64,000 bases of DNA from Euzebya tangerina (GCF_003074135.1 NZ_PPDK01000001.1:2728001-2792000), one strand, 5' to 3'. Shown: positions 1-10,170, numbered from the stretch's first letter. Made by a program: numbers and translations. Notes: a model not told the origin generated them from the sequence alone.

Positions 1-1391
1 GCAACTGGAACAGCGACGGGTGGTCGCTCGGCGATGGCGACGAAGGCGACTCGGCTGACGGCCAGTCCCCGGCGGCGGCACCTCCCGGAGACCCGACGCC
101 GTCCCTACCGACGCAGACGTTCAACCCGACCGACTACCAGCAGCAGCCAACCGCCCCCCTGCCGCAGTCAGGGCCCCCTCCGTCCGGGCCGCCACCCGTT
201 GGCCCGCCACCCGGCCAGGGCGGTCCTCCGCCGGGGTACCAGCAGGGCGGTCCACCGCCGGGGTACCAGCAGGGTGGTCCACCGCCGGGGTATCAGCAGG
301 GTGGTCCTCCGCCGGGGTATCAGCAGGGTGGTCCTCCGCCGGGGTATCAGCAGGGTGGTCCACCGCCGGGATACACCCCGCCGCCGGGCGGCCCAGGTGG
401 CCCCGGACAAGGTGGTCCACCTCCCAGCTTCGGTCAGGGAGGGCCCCCACCAAAGTCCAACGGGCTGCGCAACGCGCTGCTTGCCCTCGGTGCCATCGTC
501 ATCCTGGGTGGGGGCGCCTTCGGTCTGGTGACCCTGCTGGGTGGCGACGACGATGTCGAGCCGGTCACCCTGAGCTCCAGTGCGACACCCAGTGCCACAC
601 CTTCGGCGACCGCCACCCCGACGGAGGCGGCAACCCAGGCACCCACGGCCACGCCCACGCCGACATCAACTCCCACGCCGACCCCGCAAGCCACGACGCC
701 AGCACCAACCCCGTCAGCCACCGCGGCCCCGCCGCAACCGCCACCTCCGGATGACGATCAGATCATGTCAGAGGACGGCGAGGTCATCCCGGGCACCGTC
801 CCGGGCCCGGATGATGTCGACTCGATCACCCTCGAGTTGTTGGCGGGTGAGCGGATCCAGCTGTCCGCCGAGAGCGACGACTTCGACACCATCATCACGC
901 TCTTCGACCCCGACGGGAACGAGGTCGCCCGCGACGACGACGGTGGCGATGGCTTCAACTCGCTGCTGGACTACTCCGTTGAGGCGACGGGTCAACACGT
1001 CGCCGAGGTCTCGAGCTTCCTCGACGGTACCGGCGACTTCACCCTGACCCTGACGTTCCCTGACGGTGCGCTCAACGTCGATGACGAGTTCACCGAGGTC
1101 AACGCCATCACGAGCGGCGATGGCGTGGTCAGCTACGACAGCGACCTCCTGGCTGGCGAACAGATCATCGTGACCGTCGACGCGACCGCCGGCTCGGACC
1201 TGGATCCGCGGATCACCATCTTCGATCCCTCCGGCAACGAGATCGGCACCGATGACGACGGCGGGGACGGCTTCAACTCGTTGCTGTCGATCGAGGACGT
1301 GCCGGAGAGCGGCACCTACGTCACGGAGGTGGACAGCTTCGGGACGACGACCGGCGAGTTCGAGATCACCATCTCGATCATCGCCAACTAG
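1..1391 (+). CDS. Membrane protein with GYQQGGPPP repeats and two PPC-like extracellular domains (5' partial)
   Basis: The reading frame is open from base 3 and enters from outside the window; 462 residues are visible. In order: a short Gly/Asp/Ser-rich stretch, a proline-rich region with five 9-residue repeats (GGPPPGYQQ), one hydrophobic membrane helix (about visible residues 153-178), a Thr/Pro/Ala linker, then two related beta domains (about residues 265-350 and 365-460). Each contains LFDPDGNE-like and DDDGGDGFNSLL motifs, typical of bacterial pre-peptidase C-terminal (PPC) domains. The layout suggests a cytoplasmic N-terminus and an exported binding region. Its cytoplasmic head is missing, so the function is unknown. 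It converges on the CWB2 gene, with 33 bp between the two stops. Confidence 0.75.
   Translation, partial: NWNSDGWSLGDGDEGDSADGQSPAAAPPGDPTPSLPTQTFNPTDYQQQPTAPLPQSGPPPSGPPPVGPPPGQGGPPPGYQQGGPPPGYQQGGPPPGYQQGGPPPGYQQGGPPPGYQQGGPPPGYTPPPGGPGGPGQGGPPPSFGQGGPPPKSNGLRNALLALGAIVILGGGAFGLVTLLGGDDDVEPVTLSSSATPSATPSATATPTEAATQAPTATPTPTSTPTPTPQATTPAPTPSATAAPPQPPPPDDDQIMSEDGEVIPGTVPGPDDVDSITLELLAGERIQLSAESDDFDTIITLFDPDGNEVARDDDGGDGFNSLLDYSVEATGQHVAEVSSFLDGTGDFTLTLTFPDGALNVDDEFTEVNAITSGDGVVSYDSDLLAGEQIIVTVDATAGSDLDPRITIFDPSGNEIGTDDDGGDGFNSLLSIEDVPESGTYVTEVDSFGTTTGEFEITISIIAN
219..374 (+). repeat. 27-bp tandem repeat coding GGPPPGYQQ
   Basis: Five full 27-bp copies start at 219, 246, 273, 300 and 327, followed by a partial sixth copy at 354-374 that ends in GGPPPGY. 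Differences between copies are mostly synonymous (cct/cca, tac/tat, ggc/ggt), so the peptide is more conserved than the DNA. The repeat forms the flexible proline/glycine segment just before the membrane helix. Confidence 0.95.
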
Positions 1392-1424
1392 GCGTCTGGA
1401 CCGGCCGGCGACACCGGTTCCCGT

Positions 1425-4400
1425 CTACGGACCGATGTCGGCCCCGGCGTCCCCGAGGAGCGCTTCGAACTCGTCCACCTCGCGTTGGGTGATCGACGTC
1501 TGGTCACCGACCACCACCACCAGCTGGACCCGGTCGGCGACCAGCTCCGCGACGCGCGGGGCGGTGTCGGCACCTCCCTGCCCGTCGATGATGGCAACCG
1601 CGCCGCCGGTGTCCCCGGCCACGGGTCCCGCCGTCAAGGTGTTGCGCCAATCCAGTCCGGTCGTGACATAGACCGTGTCAGGGACCACCCCGTCCTCGAT
1701 CGAGGCGGCCAGGACGGCCGCGGACGTCTCGAACCTCGTGGCCCCCGCGATGCGGCCGACCTCGAGCAAGCCCGCCAGCTCGGCCGCGACGGCGTCCGAG
1801 ACCGCAGCCGTGCCGCCGATGACGGCGGCCCGTCGGATGTCATGTCGTTGGATGGTGCGCGCCGTCTCCTCCGGGAGCCGGTCCCGGTTCACCAGCAGGA
1901 TCGGGCGTCCGGTTGCGGACGCGTAGCCCGACACGGCCATCGCGTCCGGCCAGCCACGCTGGGGATCGGTGTTCTCCCCCTCGACGACGACGGCCTCGTC
2001 GTGACGCTGGCCCAAGGCACCAGCCACGAGCAAGGAGGTCTCGAAGCGGTTGCGCCCACCGATGCGCCGCACGTCGAGTCCGGCCTGGAGGAGCGCATCG
2101 GCCACGGCCGGTCGGATGGCGTCATCGCCGCCGAGCAGGATCGCCCGCGTCGCCCTCAGCCGCTCGAGCTCGATGCGGAGGGGGTCCACCAGCGTCTCGG
2201 GGTCGGTCAGCAGCAGGGGGGCCTGCAGGGCTGCGGCGAGCGGGCCGCCCGAGAGGCTGTCGGCGTAGACGTCATCACGGCCGAGGACCACGATCGGTGC
2301 CTCGTCGTAGGTCAGGACCGAGAGGGCGATCGACTGCTCGATGGGGGTCTGCCCCGAGAGACGGCTCACCGTGACCGGCTGGTTTGGCGCCGGCGGTGGT
2401 GGCGGTGGTGGTGGGGGCGCCGGATTCTCGTTCTGCAGGTGGTCTGGTATCCCATCCCCGTCGCTGTCTGCCGGCGCCGCCGGGTTGCCCGGGTCACCGG
2501 GCTGGAACGGTGCGTCGTAGCCGGCCTCCTCACCGTCCGGGGTGCCATCGCCATCCGCATCCTGATCGATCCGATCGGGCAGGCCATCCCCGTCTGAGTC
2601 CGGATCCGGCAGGGGGTTTGCCGCGATGCGATCGTCCCAGCCGTCGCCGTCCGGGTCGACGAAGTCGGCGACACGGCCGCTGTTGTCAGGATCCTGCCCA
2701 CCGGCCTCGATCAGGTCGGGGAGGCCGTCGTCGTCGCTGTCGAGATCGAGGAAGTCCGGGTCGCCATCGCCGTCGGAGTCGAGTGGCCCGCTCGGGTTCG
2801 CCGCAGTCGGATCGAACTCACTCGGGGGGTAGCCAGACTCGACACGGTCCGGCACGCCGTCGTTGTCGGAGTCCCGGTCCAGCCGGTCGGGAACCCGATC
2901 GCCGTCGCTGTCGGGATCGGGAAGACGTGAGGCCTCGAGGGCGTCGTCCCAGCCGTTGCCGTTCGCGGCGTCGGACTGGTCGTCCACCCGGCCGTCACCG
3001 TCGCTGTCGGCGCCGCCCGCCTCGACCAGGTCGGGGATGCCGTCGCCGTCGCTGTCCAGGTCCAGGTGGTCTGGTGCTCCGTCGCCGTCGCTGTCCGCGG
3101 TCCCCTCGGTGAAGTCGGGGATGCCGTCGCCATCGGCGTCCAGGTCGCGCCGATCCGCCACGCCGTCGCCGTCGGTGTCCCCCTCGCCCTCCTCGGCATC
3201 GGTCAGGCCGTCACCGTCCGCGTCGGGCAGGTCGTCGTCAGCAGCCCGGAAGGTGGCAGACGACTCACCGACCAGCCCGTAGACGTAGGTGTCGATGTTG
3301 CGGCCATCGCCGAAGCTGTCCGCCGTGAACGCCCCCCAGGTGTGGAAGCCATCCGGCTTGCCGTCACCGTCGCCATCCGTCGGGTTCGCCCGGTTGCCCG
3401 ACCGCGCACCTTCGGGGGTGTTCGCGGTGGCGTCGAAGACGTTGTCGCCGGTGAACCCGGCCGACAGGTCGTCCCAGAAGACGTTGGTATCGCGGAGTTC
3501 GAGGAAGTCGCCGAAGGCACGAGCCGCGAAGATCGTCAAGCCGGGGTTGTAGGTGCGAGGCGCCTCATCGTCGTCGGTCCCGCCTGAGGTCTCCACATCG
3601 CTGGCGATGAAGTGGAACTCGCCACCTCGCACCTGGATGCGGGCCTGGTAGGTGCCCAGGGGGACCGGTGTCCCGAAGGCGTCGTTGCCATCCCAGGGCA
3701 CCTCGTTCCGGCCCGGGGTGGCGCGCCCGATCAGCAGCACGTCACCGGGGTCGCCGAAGACCCCACCGCCGTCCACGTCGACGCTGATCGCGTAGTTGCC
3801 ACCGCTGATGTCGGTTGTGAAGTTGAACGTGCCCGAGTCCTGGATGCCGTCGGTACCGGGTGAGAACGTGGCGTCGGCACCGGGGCCGGAGTCGTCCAGG
3901 AACTCGGCATCGGTGACCGTCGGCGGCTCGACCGGCCGGGAACCGGCGACGGCGGGGTACCCCAGATAGAGGGGATACTCGGGGGTGACCGTCGAGGTGG
4001 ACTGCGGTGCGGAGATGCCGGAGAACGGTGGATCAAGCCCCAGGGCGTTCGCCGAAAGGGTGTAGCCCCCGCCGGCGAAGGTGCCGAGGTCCAACTGCCA
4101 GACGTAGTTGTCGGTTCCGTCCGCGCGGTGTCCGGGCGCCAGTGCGAACAGATTCACGTCGGTGGCCACGGACTCGCAGAACAGGTTGCACGGGGGACCG
4201 GCGTCCTGGGAGAGCAGTTGCCACTCGTAGGAGAAGGTCCGACCACGCGGGCGGGTCGGGTCCGGGTCGGTGGTGCTGTTGGGCGTGACGGTGATGTCGA
4301 AGCGGTCCAAGGTGGTCCCCGCCGTCACGTCCAGCGCGATCCGGTACGTGCCCGGGGTCGTGGGTGTGTATCGGAAGGGGTTGGCGAGGGGCCCGGTCAT

Positions 4401-4751
4401 CGGGTCGTCGTCGTCCAGGTTGTCGACGGTCCCGGTGCTCAGTGCCGGTCCGTCGTCGTCGACTCCGGGTGTGCCCTGTGAGTCGAAGACCCGGACGGTC
4501 GTCTGGCGCGACGTGGAGACGGTGATGCTCTCGCCCGCGGTCAGCACGTCGACGAAGAGGACCGTCGACTCGTCCAGTCGCTGTTGGGTGTTGAACTGGG
4601 CCGAGCCGGCAGCCGCTGCCGAACCGGCCCCGACGGCGATGAGAGCGAGGGCGCCAACCCCTGTGGCCAGCAGGCGGTGGACCGCAGGTGCGGCACGCGC
4701 ACGACGAGGGCCGGATCCGTGCGATTGCGCCGCTTTGCGCTCGCTCCTCAT
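1425..4751 (-). CDS. Secreted surface protein with DxDxDG calcium-type repeats and three C-terminal CWB2 cell-wall repeats
   Basis: A protein of 1108 residues starting at ATG 4751, preceded by GAGGG; the frame is open to 4859, but the upstream part lacks signal-peptide character. A signal peptide ([15 protein letters not shown], ending in an Ala-rich stretch) is followed by beta-rich extracellular domains. A long run of DSDGDGIPD-like thrombospondin type 3 calcium-binding motifs spans about residues 507-770. After a proline run come three cell wall binding repeat 2 (CWB2) units (about 794-1107), with IGG/IAG-(R/T)RFETS junctions. CWB2 triplets anchor proteins non-covalently to wall polymers. 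A structural or adhesive surface role is inferred. It is divergent from the HD-GYP gene. Confidence 0.9.
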   Translation of the reverse strand: MRSERKAAQSHGSGPRRARAAPAVHRLLATGVGALALIAVGAGSAAAAGSAQFNTQQRLDESTVLFVDVLTAGESITVSTSRQTTVRVFDSQGTPGVDDDGPALSTGTVDNLDDDDPMTGPLANPFRYTPTTPGTYRIALDVTAGTTLDRFDITVTPNSTTDPDPTRPRGRTFSYEWQLLSQDAGPPCNLFCESVATDVNLFALAPGHRADGTDNYVWQLDLGTFAGGGYTLSANALGLDPPFSGISAPQSTSTVTPEYPLYLGYPAVAGSRPVEPPTVTDAEFLDDSGPGADATFSPGTDGIQDSGTFNFTTDISGGNYAISVDVDGGGVFGDPGDVLLIGRATPGRNEVPWDGNDAFGTPVPLGTYQARIQVRGGEFHFIASDVETSGGTDDDEAPRTYNPGLTIFAARAFGDFLELRDTNVFWDDLSAGFTGDNVFDATANTPEGARSGNRANPTDGDGDGKPDGFHTWGAFTADSFGDGRNIDTYVYGLVGESSATFRAADDDLPDADGDGLTDAEEGEGDTDGDGVADRRDLDADGDGIPDFTEGTADSDGDGAPDHLDLDSDGDGIPDLVEAGGADSDGDGRVDDQSDAANGNGWDDALEASRLPDPDSDGDRVPDRLDRDSDNDGVPDRVESGYPPSEFDPTAANPSGPLDSDGDGDPDFLDLDSDDDGLPDLIEAGGQDPDNSGRVADFVDPDGDGWDDRIAANPLPDPDSDGDGLPDRIDQDADGDGTPDGEEAGYDAPFQPGDPGNPAAPADSDGDGIPDHLQNENPAPPPPPPPPPAPNQPVTVSRLSGQTPIEQSIALSVLTYDEAPIVVLGRDDVYADSLSGGPLAAALQAPLLLTDPETLVDPLRIELERLRATRAILLGGDDAIRPAVADALLQAGLDVRRIGGRNRFETSLLVAGALGQRHDEAVVVEGENTDPQRGWPDAMAVSGYASATGRPILLVNRDRLPEETARTIQRHDIRRAAVIGGTAAVSDAVAAELAGLLEVGRIAGATRFETSAAVLAASIEDGVVPDTVYVTTGLDWRNTLTAGPVAGDTGGAVAIIDGQGGADTAPRVAELVADRVQLVVVVGDQTSITQREVDEFEALLGDAGADIGP

Positions 4752-4859
4752 CACGCTGACCCTCGGTGCGTCGATGTCCTGATTCCCGGTCTCGCAGGGT
4801 AAGGTTACAGTGACGCAGAGGGCGTTCGCCCGTGAGTGTGGTCGAGACTGAAGCGGCAC

Positions 4860-6947
4860 ATGGATCCAGGTGAGGTAGCGGACAGGCGTTGGGCACAGCG
4901 CCCGGTCCTGGCCTTCCTGGTGGGGGCGCTCATGGTGGGTCTTCCCATCCTCGGGGGACTCGTCGTCTCGCTCTACCTCGCGCGGGCTCTGCCGGCCCCT
5001 GACGGCATCGGTCAGTCACTGGCCTGGTGGGCGGCCGTCATCGGTGGTGCCGTCGTGGGCGCGCTGGTGATCGAGCGGCTGGTCAGGCGGCTGGCCCCAC
5101 TGCGCATGCTGCTGCGCGGATCGTTGCTGTTCCCCGGGAAGCCACCACCCCGCTTGAGCGTCGCCGCCCGCCAGTCCAGCAAGGAGCAGTTGCTCGACCG
5201 CATCGACGAAGCGGTTGCGTCGGAGAGCGGGGATGCCGACAGCCAGGCGATGACGCGGATCCTCACCCTGGTCGCCCAACTGCAGGCACACGACCGGAAG
5301 ACCCGAGGTCACGCCGAGCGGGTGCGGATGGTCACGGATCTGATGACGGCCGAGCGTGGACTTCCCGAGCCCGACCGCGACCGGATCCGCTGGGCTGCCT
5401 TGCTCCACGACATCGGCAAGATCGACATCGACACCGAGGTCCTGCACAAGCGCGAGAAGCTGGACGACGACGAGTGGGAGGCCCTCCGGAGACATCCGGA
5501 GCTGGGGATGCAGCGGTGCGCCCCGCTGATCGGCTGGCTCGGACGTCACGCCGGCGGCATCGCCGAACATCACGAGCGGTTCGACGGCACGGGATACCCG
5601 AGGGGCATCGCGGGGACCGACATCGCCGAGGCCGCGCGCATCATCGCCGTCGTCGACGCTTTCGAGGTGATGACCGGCAAGCGCCCCTACCGCACGCCGA
5701 TGAGCATCCCAGCTGCCAAGCAGGAGCTGCTTGACAACGCGGGCACCCAGTTCGATCCCAGCATGGTCAAGACGTTCCTGCAGCTGTCGACCCGGTCGCT
5801 GGGCAAGGCCGTCGGCTTCACTGCTGGTCTGGGTGCGGCGGCCACGCTACGACCGTCACCGGACACGGCCGGTGTTGTGACCAGCGTCGGCCTTCTGGGC
5901 GTTCTGGCGCTGGGCGGAGTGGTGGCGCCGCCCGAGCCGACGACGGTCGAACAGAGCTCGACGGATGATCCTGCCGAGGTCGTGGTCGAGGAGCCGGCGG
6001 ACGAGGGGCCCGCGGGCGGCGGGTCTGGCGGGGACGGTGGTCAGGGTGGCGGTGGAGGTGGTGCCGGGTCGTCTGGTGCCGATTCGGACGCTGCTGCTGG
6101 TGCCGATGAGGCCGGTTCGGAGGATGCCGGGTCCGGCAGCAGCGGATCGGACAGCACCTCGACAGCAGCCGCCGACGATGTGCAGCCGGCAGCGACAGCC
6201 GATGACGATGGGGGTGCCCCGAGCAGCGACGCGGCCGGTGACCCAGGCGGGGCCGGTCCCGCGCTGGGTGCTTCAGGTGGTGGGGGCGCGACGGGCGCCG
6301 GTACCCCTGGAGGTTCGCCGGGGGGCGGAGGCGGACCACCTCCTGCTGCCGACCCGCCGCCTCCGCCGCCTCCGCCGCCGCCCGTGGACCCGCCTCCGCC
6401 GCCTCCGCCGCCGCCTGCGCCCGCACCAGATCCGACACCAACGCCCATCCAGCCGACGGCACCGGCGGTGGCACCCCCGGCGACCGGCGCGCCTGACCCT
6501 GGGGTCACCCCAGAGCCGGTCCCCGTCACTGATCCGCCGCCGTCCCCTTCGCCGTCCGTGGACCCGCCTCCGCCGCCCCCGCCGCCTCCGCCCGTGGACC
6601 CGCCGCCCCCTCCTCCGCCGCCGCCTCCCCCTCCACCGCCCCCACCACCGCCCGAACCGGAACCACCACAAGCCGCGGACGACGCCTACGTCGCGCCCTT
6701 CTCCGGTGCAATGGGTGCGCTGCCCGTGTTGGAGAACGACAGCGACCCCGACGGCGATCTGGATCCGACGACCGTCACGGTGGTGAGCCAACCGGCGAAC
6801 GGGACGGCCACGGTTCTGGCGGATGGCCGGGTGAGCGTCGTCATGAGCGCCCTGTTCACCGGTCAGGACCAGTTCACCTACCAGGTCTGCGACACGACCG
6901 GGCTGTGTGACCAGGCCACCGTGTTCCTGACCATCGGTCGCCGCTGA
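4860..6947 (+). CDS. Membrane HD-GYP domain protein with proline-rich and Ig-like C-terminal extension
   Basis: A protein of 695 residues from ATG 4860; GTG 4836 is also possible. Two N-terminal membrane helices (about 15-37, 55-77) precede an HD-GYP domain (about 135-315). All expected metal ligands are visible: the His of RGHAER, HD in LLHDIGK, His in RRHPELG, HH and GYP in [12 protein letters not shown], and Asp in [13 protein letters not shown] proteins hydrolyse cyclic dinucleotides, typically c-di-GMP. A further hydrophobic segment (about 341-357) leads into a Gly/Ser/Pro-rich region with long polyproline runs and a terminal Ig-like domain (about 605-693, [10 protein letters not shown]). 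Predicted topology puts the enzyme inside and the tail outside. This coupling of a signalling hydrolase to an exported module is unusual. Confidence 0.85.
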   Translation: MDPGEVADRRWAQRPVLAFLVGALMVGLPILGGLVVSLYLARALPAPDGIGQSLAWWAAVIGGAVVGALVIERLVRRLAPLRMLLRGSLLFPGKPPPRLSVAARQSSKEQLLDRIDEAVASESGDADSQAMTRILTLVAQLQAHDRKTRGHAERVRMVTDLMTAERGLPEPDRDRIRWAALLHDIGKIDIDTEVLHKREKLDDDEWEALRRHPELGMQRCAPLIGWLGRHAGGIAEHHERFDGTGYPRGIAGTDIAEAARIIAVVDAFEVMTGKRPYRTPMSIPAAKQELLDNAGTQFDPSMVKTFLQLSTRSLGKAVGFTAGLGAAATLRPSPDTAGVVTSVGLLGVLALGGVVAPPEPTTVEQSSTDDPAEVVVEEPADEGPAGGGSGGDGGQGGGGGGAGSSGADSDAAAGADEAGSEDAGSGSSGSDSTSTAAADDVQPAATADDDGGAPSSDAAGDPGGAGPALGASGGGGATGAGTPGGSPGGGGGPPPAADPPPPPPPPPPVDPPPPPPPPPAPAPDPTPTPIQPTAPAVAPPATGAPDPGVTPEPVPVTDPPPSPSPSVDPPPPPPPPPPVDPPPPPPPPPPPPPPPPPPEPEPPQAADDAYVAPFSGAMGALPVLENDSDPDGDLDPTTVTVVSQPANGTATVLADGRVSVVMSALFTGQDQFTYQVCDTTGLCDQATVFLTIGRR

Positions 6948-6992
6948 GCGGTCAGGTCCCCCGCGTCCGTCCACCGCGGTAGAACTACAGGC

Positions 6993-8231
6993 GTGTCCAG
7001 CACCTCGTCATCACGCCGCCGCCTGCCCCGGTGGGAGGAGGTCTCGCCACTCATCGGCGTGCAACTCCCGTCACTCCGCCGGGCCGACCGCATGGCTGCC
7101 GCAGCAACCATCGGGGATCTGCGTCGTCTGGCGGGCCGCCGCGCACCGCGGGCCGTGTTCGACTACGTCGACGGGGCGGCCGAGTCAGAGCGCTCGTTGG
7201 CCCGGGCTCGACAGGGGTTCGCCGACGTCGAGTTCCACCCCCGCGTCCTCCAGGGCGTCACCGACGTCGACACCTCCACCGAGATCCTCGGTGCGCCTGC
7301 GGCGCTGCCGCTGGTCTGCGCGCCCACCGGGTTCACCCGGATGATGCACACCGAGGGCGAGCCTGCCGTCGCCAAGGCCGCCGGACGGGGCGGGGTCCCC
7401 TACGCACTCTCCACCGTCGGGACGACCGACCCCGAGACGCTCCAGGCGGCAGCGCCGGACACACGCCGGTGGTTCCAGCTGTACGTCTGGCGTGATCGCG
7501 ACGCGGCCGGCTCCCTGGTCCAGCGGGCACGCGACACCGGATTCGAGGCGATGGTGTTCACGGTCGACACGCCGGTGGCCGGACAACGCCTTCGCGATGT
7601 CCACAACGGGCTGACGGTTCCGCCCCGACTGACGCCCTCCACGCTGGTCGACATGGCCCTGCACCCGGCGTGGTGGCTGGACCTGCTGTCGACCGAGCCG
7701 TTGGACTTCGCGACCCTCTCCAACTTCGACGGGACCGTGGCCGAACTGGTCAATGCACTGTTCGATCCGGCGATCACCTACGCCGACCTGGACTGGCTGC
7801 GGGAGGTCTGGGATGGCCCGCTGATCGTCAAGGGCATCCAGGACGTCGCGGATGCTTACGAGTGCGTCGAGCGTGGTGCCGACGCGATCGTGGTGTCCAA
7901 TCACGGTGGTCGGCAGTTGGATCGATCTCCGACCCCGCTCCACCTGCTGCCCTCCATCGTCCAGGCTGTCGGCGATGACATCGAGGTCTACCTGGACACG
8001 GGCATCGTTCACGGGGCCGACATCGTCGCGGCACTCGCGCACGGGGCCGATGCCTGCCTGATCGGCCGGGCCTACCTCTACGGCCTCATGGCCGGGGGAG
8101 AGGACGGCGTCGACCGCGCCCTCGCCATCCTGCACGAGGAGATGGTCCGCACCATGCAGCTGCTCGGTGTCACGAGCGTTGCGGCGCTCGACCCCGGTCG
8201 TGTCTCCCTCGGCTCCGGGTCCAACGGGTGA
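6993..8231 (+). CDS. FMN-dependent alpha-hydroxy acid dehydrogenase/oxidase (lactate dehydrogenase LldD-like)
   Basis: A protein of 412 residues, normal for the FMN-dependent 2-hydroxyacid dehydrogenase/oxidase family, starting at GTG 6993. Family marks: FDYVDGAAE near the N-terminus, the PTGFTRMMHTEGE flavin region, the QLYVWRD strand, VFTVDTPV, the Lys of LIVKGI, and the active-site motif SNHGGRQLDR (about residues 302-311) holding the catalytic His and Arg. The enzyme oxidises an L-2-hydroxyacid such as lactate to the oxoacid; the exact substrate cannot be read. The stop overlaps the GTG of the next gene by 4 nt, indicating translational coupling. MftD is a family relative, but no other mycofactocin gene is nearby. 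Confidence 0.88.
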   Translation: MSSTSSSRRRLPRWEEVSPLIGVQLPSLRRADRMAAAATIGDLRRLAGRRAPRAVFDYVDGAAESERSLARARQGFADVEFHPRVLQGVTDVDTSTEILGAPAALPLVCAPTGFTRMMHTEGEPAVAKAAGRGGVPYALSTVGTTDPETLQAAAPDTRRWFQLYVWRDRDAAGSLVQRARDTGFEAMVFTVDTPVAGQRLRDVHNGLTVPPRLTPSTLVDMALHPAWWLDLLSTEPLDFATLSNFDGTVAELVNALFDPAITYADLDWLREVWDGPLIVKGIQDVADAYECVERGADAIVVSNHGGRQLDRSPTPLHLLPSIVQAVGDDIEVYLDTGIVHGADIVAALAHGADACLIGRAYLYGLMAGGEDGVDRALAILHEEMVRTMQLLGVTSVAALDPGRVSLGSGSNG

Positions 8232-9304
8232 GGGGGTCGACCACATCCCTGCCGGTGCGGGAGCGTCGCTTCTACCTCGAGCAGTTCGGCGGCCGAACGC
8301 TGGTCATCGGTCGCGGACCGGGCAGCGACGGTGATGCCGAGGTCGTGGACCGTCTGGTCGCGGGCCTGGTTGCTGAAGACGTCCGCGTCGTCCTGATCGA
8401 GCCGGGTGGTCGGGTTGCCCACTGGCAACCTGACGACGCGGGCGTTGTTGCTGCGTGGCGTCAACTGCACCGCCACGGCCAGATGCGCGTGCGCCTGCCG
8501 GCCGAGGTCGATCACCTGACGTTGGCTGTCCGCTTGGCGGTTCGATTGCAGGCCTTCAAGGTGGTCCTGGTCGACGAAGGGCACGACCGGACGGCGTCGG
8601 ACCGAGACGCGGCCCGCGCCGCGGCGGCCGACTCCTTCATCACGCTGCGGGAGCACCACCGTGATGGCCGTCTCGGGAAGCTGGCCGGTGAGGCCCTCGA
8701 CGGGGGCGTGGCCACCGTCAACGTCTGCCATCCCCGGGACATCGCCGAAGAGCTGCTCTCCTACGCCGGTGCGGGGACCTGTTACACCCGGTCGGACTAC
8801 ACCACCGTCCGCCGGGTCGCGATCGACGAGTACGCCGGGGTCGCCGAGCTGATCGAGCGTGGGGTGGAGGAGTCATTCCTCAAGGCCCGGTCGCCCGATG
8901 CCGTCGCCAGACTGGTCGTCAACGGCTGGGGGGCCTACGTCGGTGACCATCACCTGGCCGGCTTTGCAGCACTCCTGACCGAGCCATACGCGGCCGAGGG
9001 GCTGGGAGAGCTCTCGGCCCTCACCACCATCAGCCGCTTCGTGGGCGGCGGCGTCGGGGGTCGGCTGGTGGAGGGGATCCTGCGGGCGGCCGTCGTGGAG
9101 GGACTCCAGGGGGTCTTCGCCTGCACCACCTCGGAGAGCGCGGCGACCTTCTTCCGCCGTCTGGGATTCGTCGACGTGCCACAGACCGAACTGCCGCAGG
9201 CCAAGTGGGACGGGTACGACGCTGAGCGGCGGCCCAGGGTTCGTGCATTCATGCACCTTCTGACCATGATCGAGGGTGGCCCGCCAACGGGTGAGGGGTC
9301 GTGA
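8228..9304 (+). CDS. N-acetylglutamate synthase-like protein (degenerate amino-acid-kinase domain plus GNAT)
   Basis: A protein of 358 residues from GTG 8228. The N-terminal part resembles the amino-acid-kinase fold of ArgA-type synthases (YLEQFGGRTLVIGRGP, then VRVVLIEPGGR), but the kinase glycine motif is altered, as expected where this domain is only structural. The C-terminal part (about 195-345) is a GNAT acetyltransferase, with LGELSALTT, the acetyl-CoA loop RFVGGGVGGRL and FFRRLGFVDVP followed by KWDGYDAERR, all close to N-acetylglutamate synthase. A first-step arginine role is plausible, but no other arg gene lies nearby. It is 4-nt overlapped on both sides, forming a tight three-gene operon. 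Confidence 0.75.
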   Translation: MRGSTTSLPVRERRFYLEQFGGRTLVIGRGPGSDGDAEVVDRLVAGLVAEDVRVVLIEPGGRVAHWQPDDAGVVAAWRQLHRHGQMRVRLPAEVDHLTLAVRLAVRLQAFKVVLVDEGHDRTASDRDAARAAAADSFITLREHHRDGRLGKLAGEALDGGVATVNVCHPRDIAEELLSYAGAGTCYTRSDYTTVRRVAIDEYAGVAELIERGVEESFLKARSPDAVARLVVNGWGAYVGDHHLAGFAALLTEPYAAEGLGELSALTTISRFVGGGVGGRLVEGILRAAVVEGLQGVFACTTSESAATFFRRLGFVDVPQTELPQAKWDGYDAERRPRVRAFMHLLTMIEGGPPTGEGS

Positions 9305-9549
9305 TCCTGGTCGATGGCGCCGTGTGGCGATGGCGCGGGAAGTTGTGGGCACACATGGTCAGCGATACCTCCTTCGAGGAGCTGCACGAGTTCGCCCAGG
9401 GCCTCGGGCTGCCGCGCCACATCTTCCAGGGGGACCACTACGACGTGCCCAGCGAGCTGCGGGAGCTCGCGATCCGGCGTGGGGCGGTCCCCGTGGATGC
9501 CCGGGAACTGGTCCGCCGCATCACCGCCGCGGGCCTCCGTCGCCGCTGA
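9301..9549 (+). CDS. DUF4031 family small protein
   Basis: An 82-residue protein from GTG 9301, overlapping the previous stop by 4 nt. It carries the conserved pattern of DUF4031: an initial VDGAVWRWRGKLWAHMVSD, then EELHEFAQGLGLPR, FQGDHYDVP and a final GAVPVDARELVRR. The family has no established function; its conserved His/Asp residues would suit a small enzyme or nucleotide-binding protein, which is an inference. It is the last gene of the hydroxyacid dehydrogenase operon and stops 18 bp before the convergent HD hydrolase gene. Confidence 0.8.
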   Translation: MILVDGAVWRWRGKLWAHMVSDTSFEELHEFAQGLGLPRHIFQGDHYDVPSELRELAIRRGAVPVDARELVRRITAAGLRRR

Positions 9550-9567
9550 GGTCGATGAACCGCCTGG

Positions 9568-10170
9568 TCAGGATTCCCCCGTCAGCGTTGCGAGCTCCGC
9601 GGCGAGGTTGGCGCGGGCCCGCTGCTCCCAACGCTCCCGTGCCTCGTCGGTCAGGAACAGTGGGTCACGGCCCAGCAGCTCGCGGAGCACGGCCGAGCGC
9701 CCCGTCCGCCAGTCGTCCTCCTCGACATGGCGGTACTCCCGCCGGACGGCTGACCGGTACACCTCGTAGACGGGTGGCGTGGAGCCGAGGATCGCGAGGT
9801 CGGCGTCGCACAGGATCGCCCCCTGCCGGTCGTCGTCGTTCGCCGGCCGATGCGCTGCCGTCAGTCGGACTAGGCGAGCTGCCTCGGCCACATCCGGATC
9901 GTCGTCGAGCCACGCCTCGACCAGCCGGGCCGACTGCTCCTCGTTGTCGGACGCCGTCGGTTCGTACACCACGTCGTGGAACCAGGCGGCCAGCAGACAG
10001 GCGCGGTTGCCGCCCAGGCCAGCCACGTGCTTGGCGACGTCACCGGCGTGCTCCAGCGTGTGGTACTCCCGTGGCGGTCTGCGGTAGGCGGTGACCAGCC
10101 TCGACCGGACGCCGGCCGGCAGGATCCCAGCCGGGTCCGGCGGATCGGGTCGGGGCTCCTCAGGCGGCAC
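9568..10170 (-). CDS. HD-domain predicted metal-dependent phosphohydrolase
   Basis: A 200-residue protein read from GTG 10170. The N-terminus has YHTLEHAGDVAKH, followed by AAWFHDVVYEP with the HD dyad, a distal TAAHRP His and a CDADLAILGS Asp segment. This is the pattern of the small predicted HD-superfamily metal-dependent hydrolases (COG4339-like). Substrates of these proteins are unknown; phosphomonoester or nucleotide hydrolysis is the family expectation. The start overlaps the 3' end of the P450 gene by 11 nt, so the two are co-transcribed. Confidence 0.8.
   Translation of the reverse strand: MPPEEPRPDPPDPAGILPAGVRSRLVTAYRRPPREYHTLEHAGDVAKHVAGLGGNRACLLAAWFHDVVYEPTASDNEEQSARLVEAWLDDDPDVAEAARLVRLTAAHRPANDDDRQGAILCDADLAILGSTPPVYEVYRSAVRREYRHVEEDDWRTGRSAVLRELLGRDPLFLTDEARERWEQRARANLAAELATLTGES

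Noticed and set aside
219-374. Repeats that could suggest a CRISPR array
   Set aside because: The repeats are contiguous 27-mers with no spacers and lie in frame coding GGPPPGYQQ, so they are a protein repeat.
6993-8231. MftD of a mycofactocin cluster
   Set aside because: The family is related, but no mftA, mftB, mftC or mftE-like gene is in the window.
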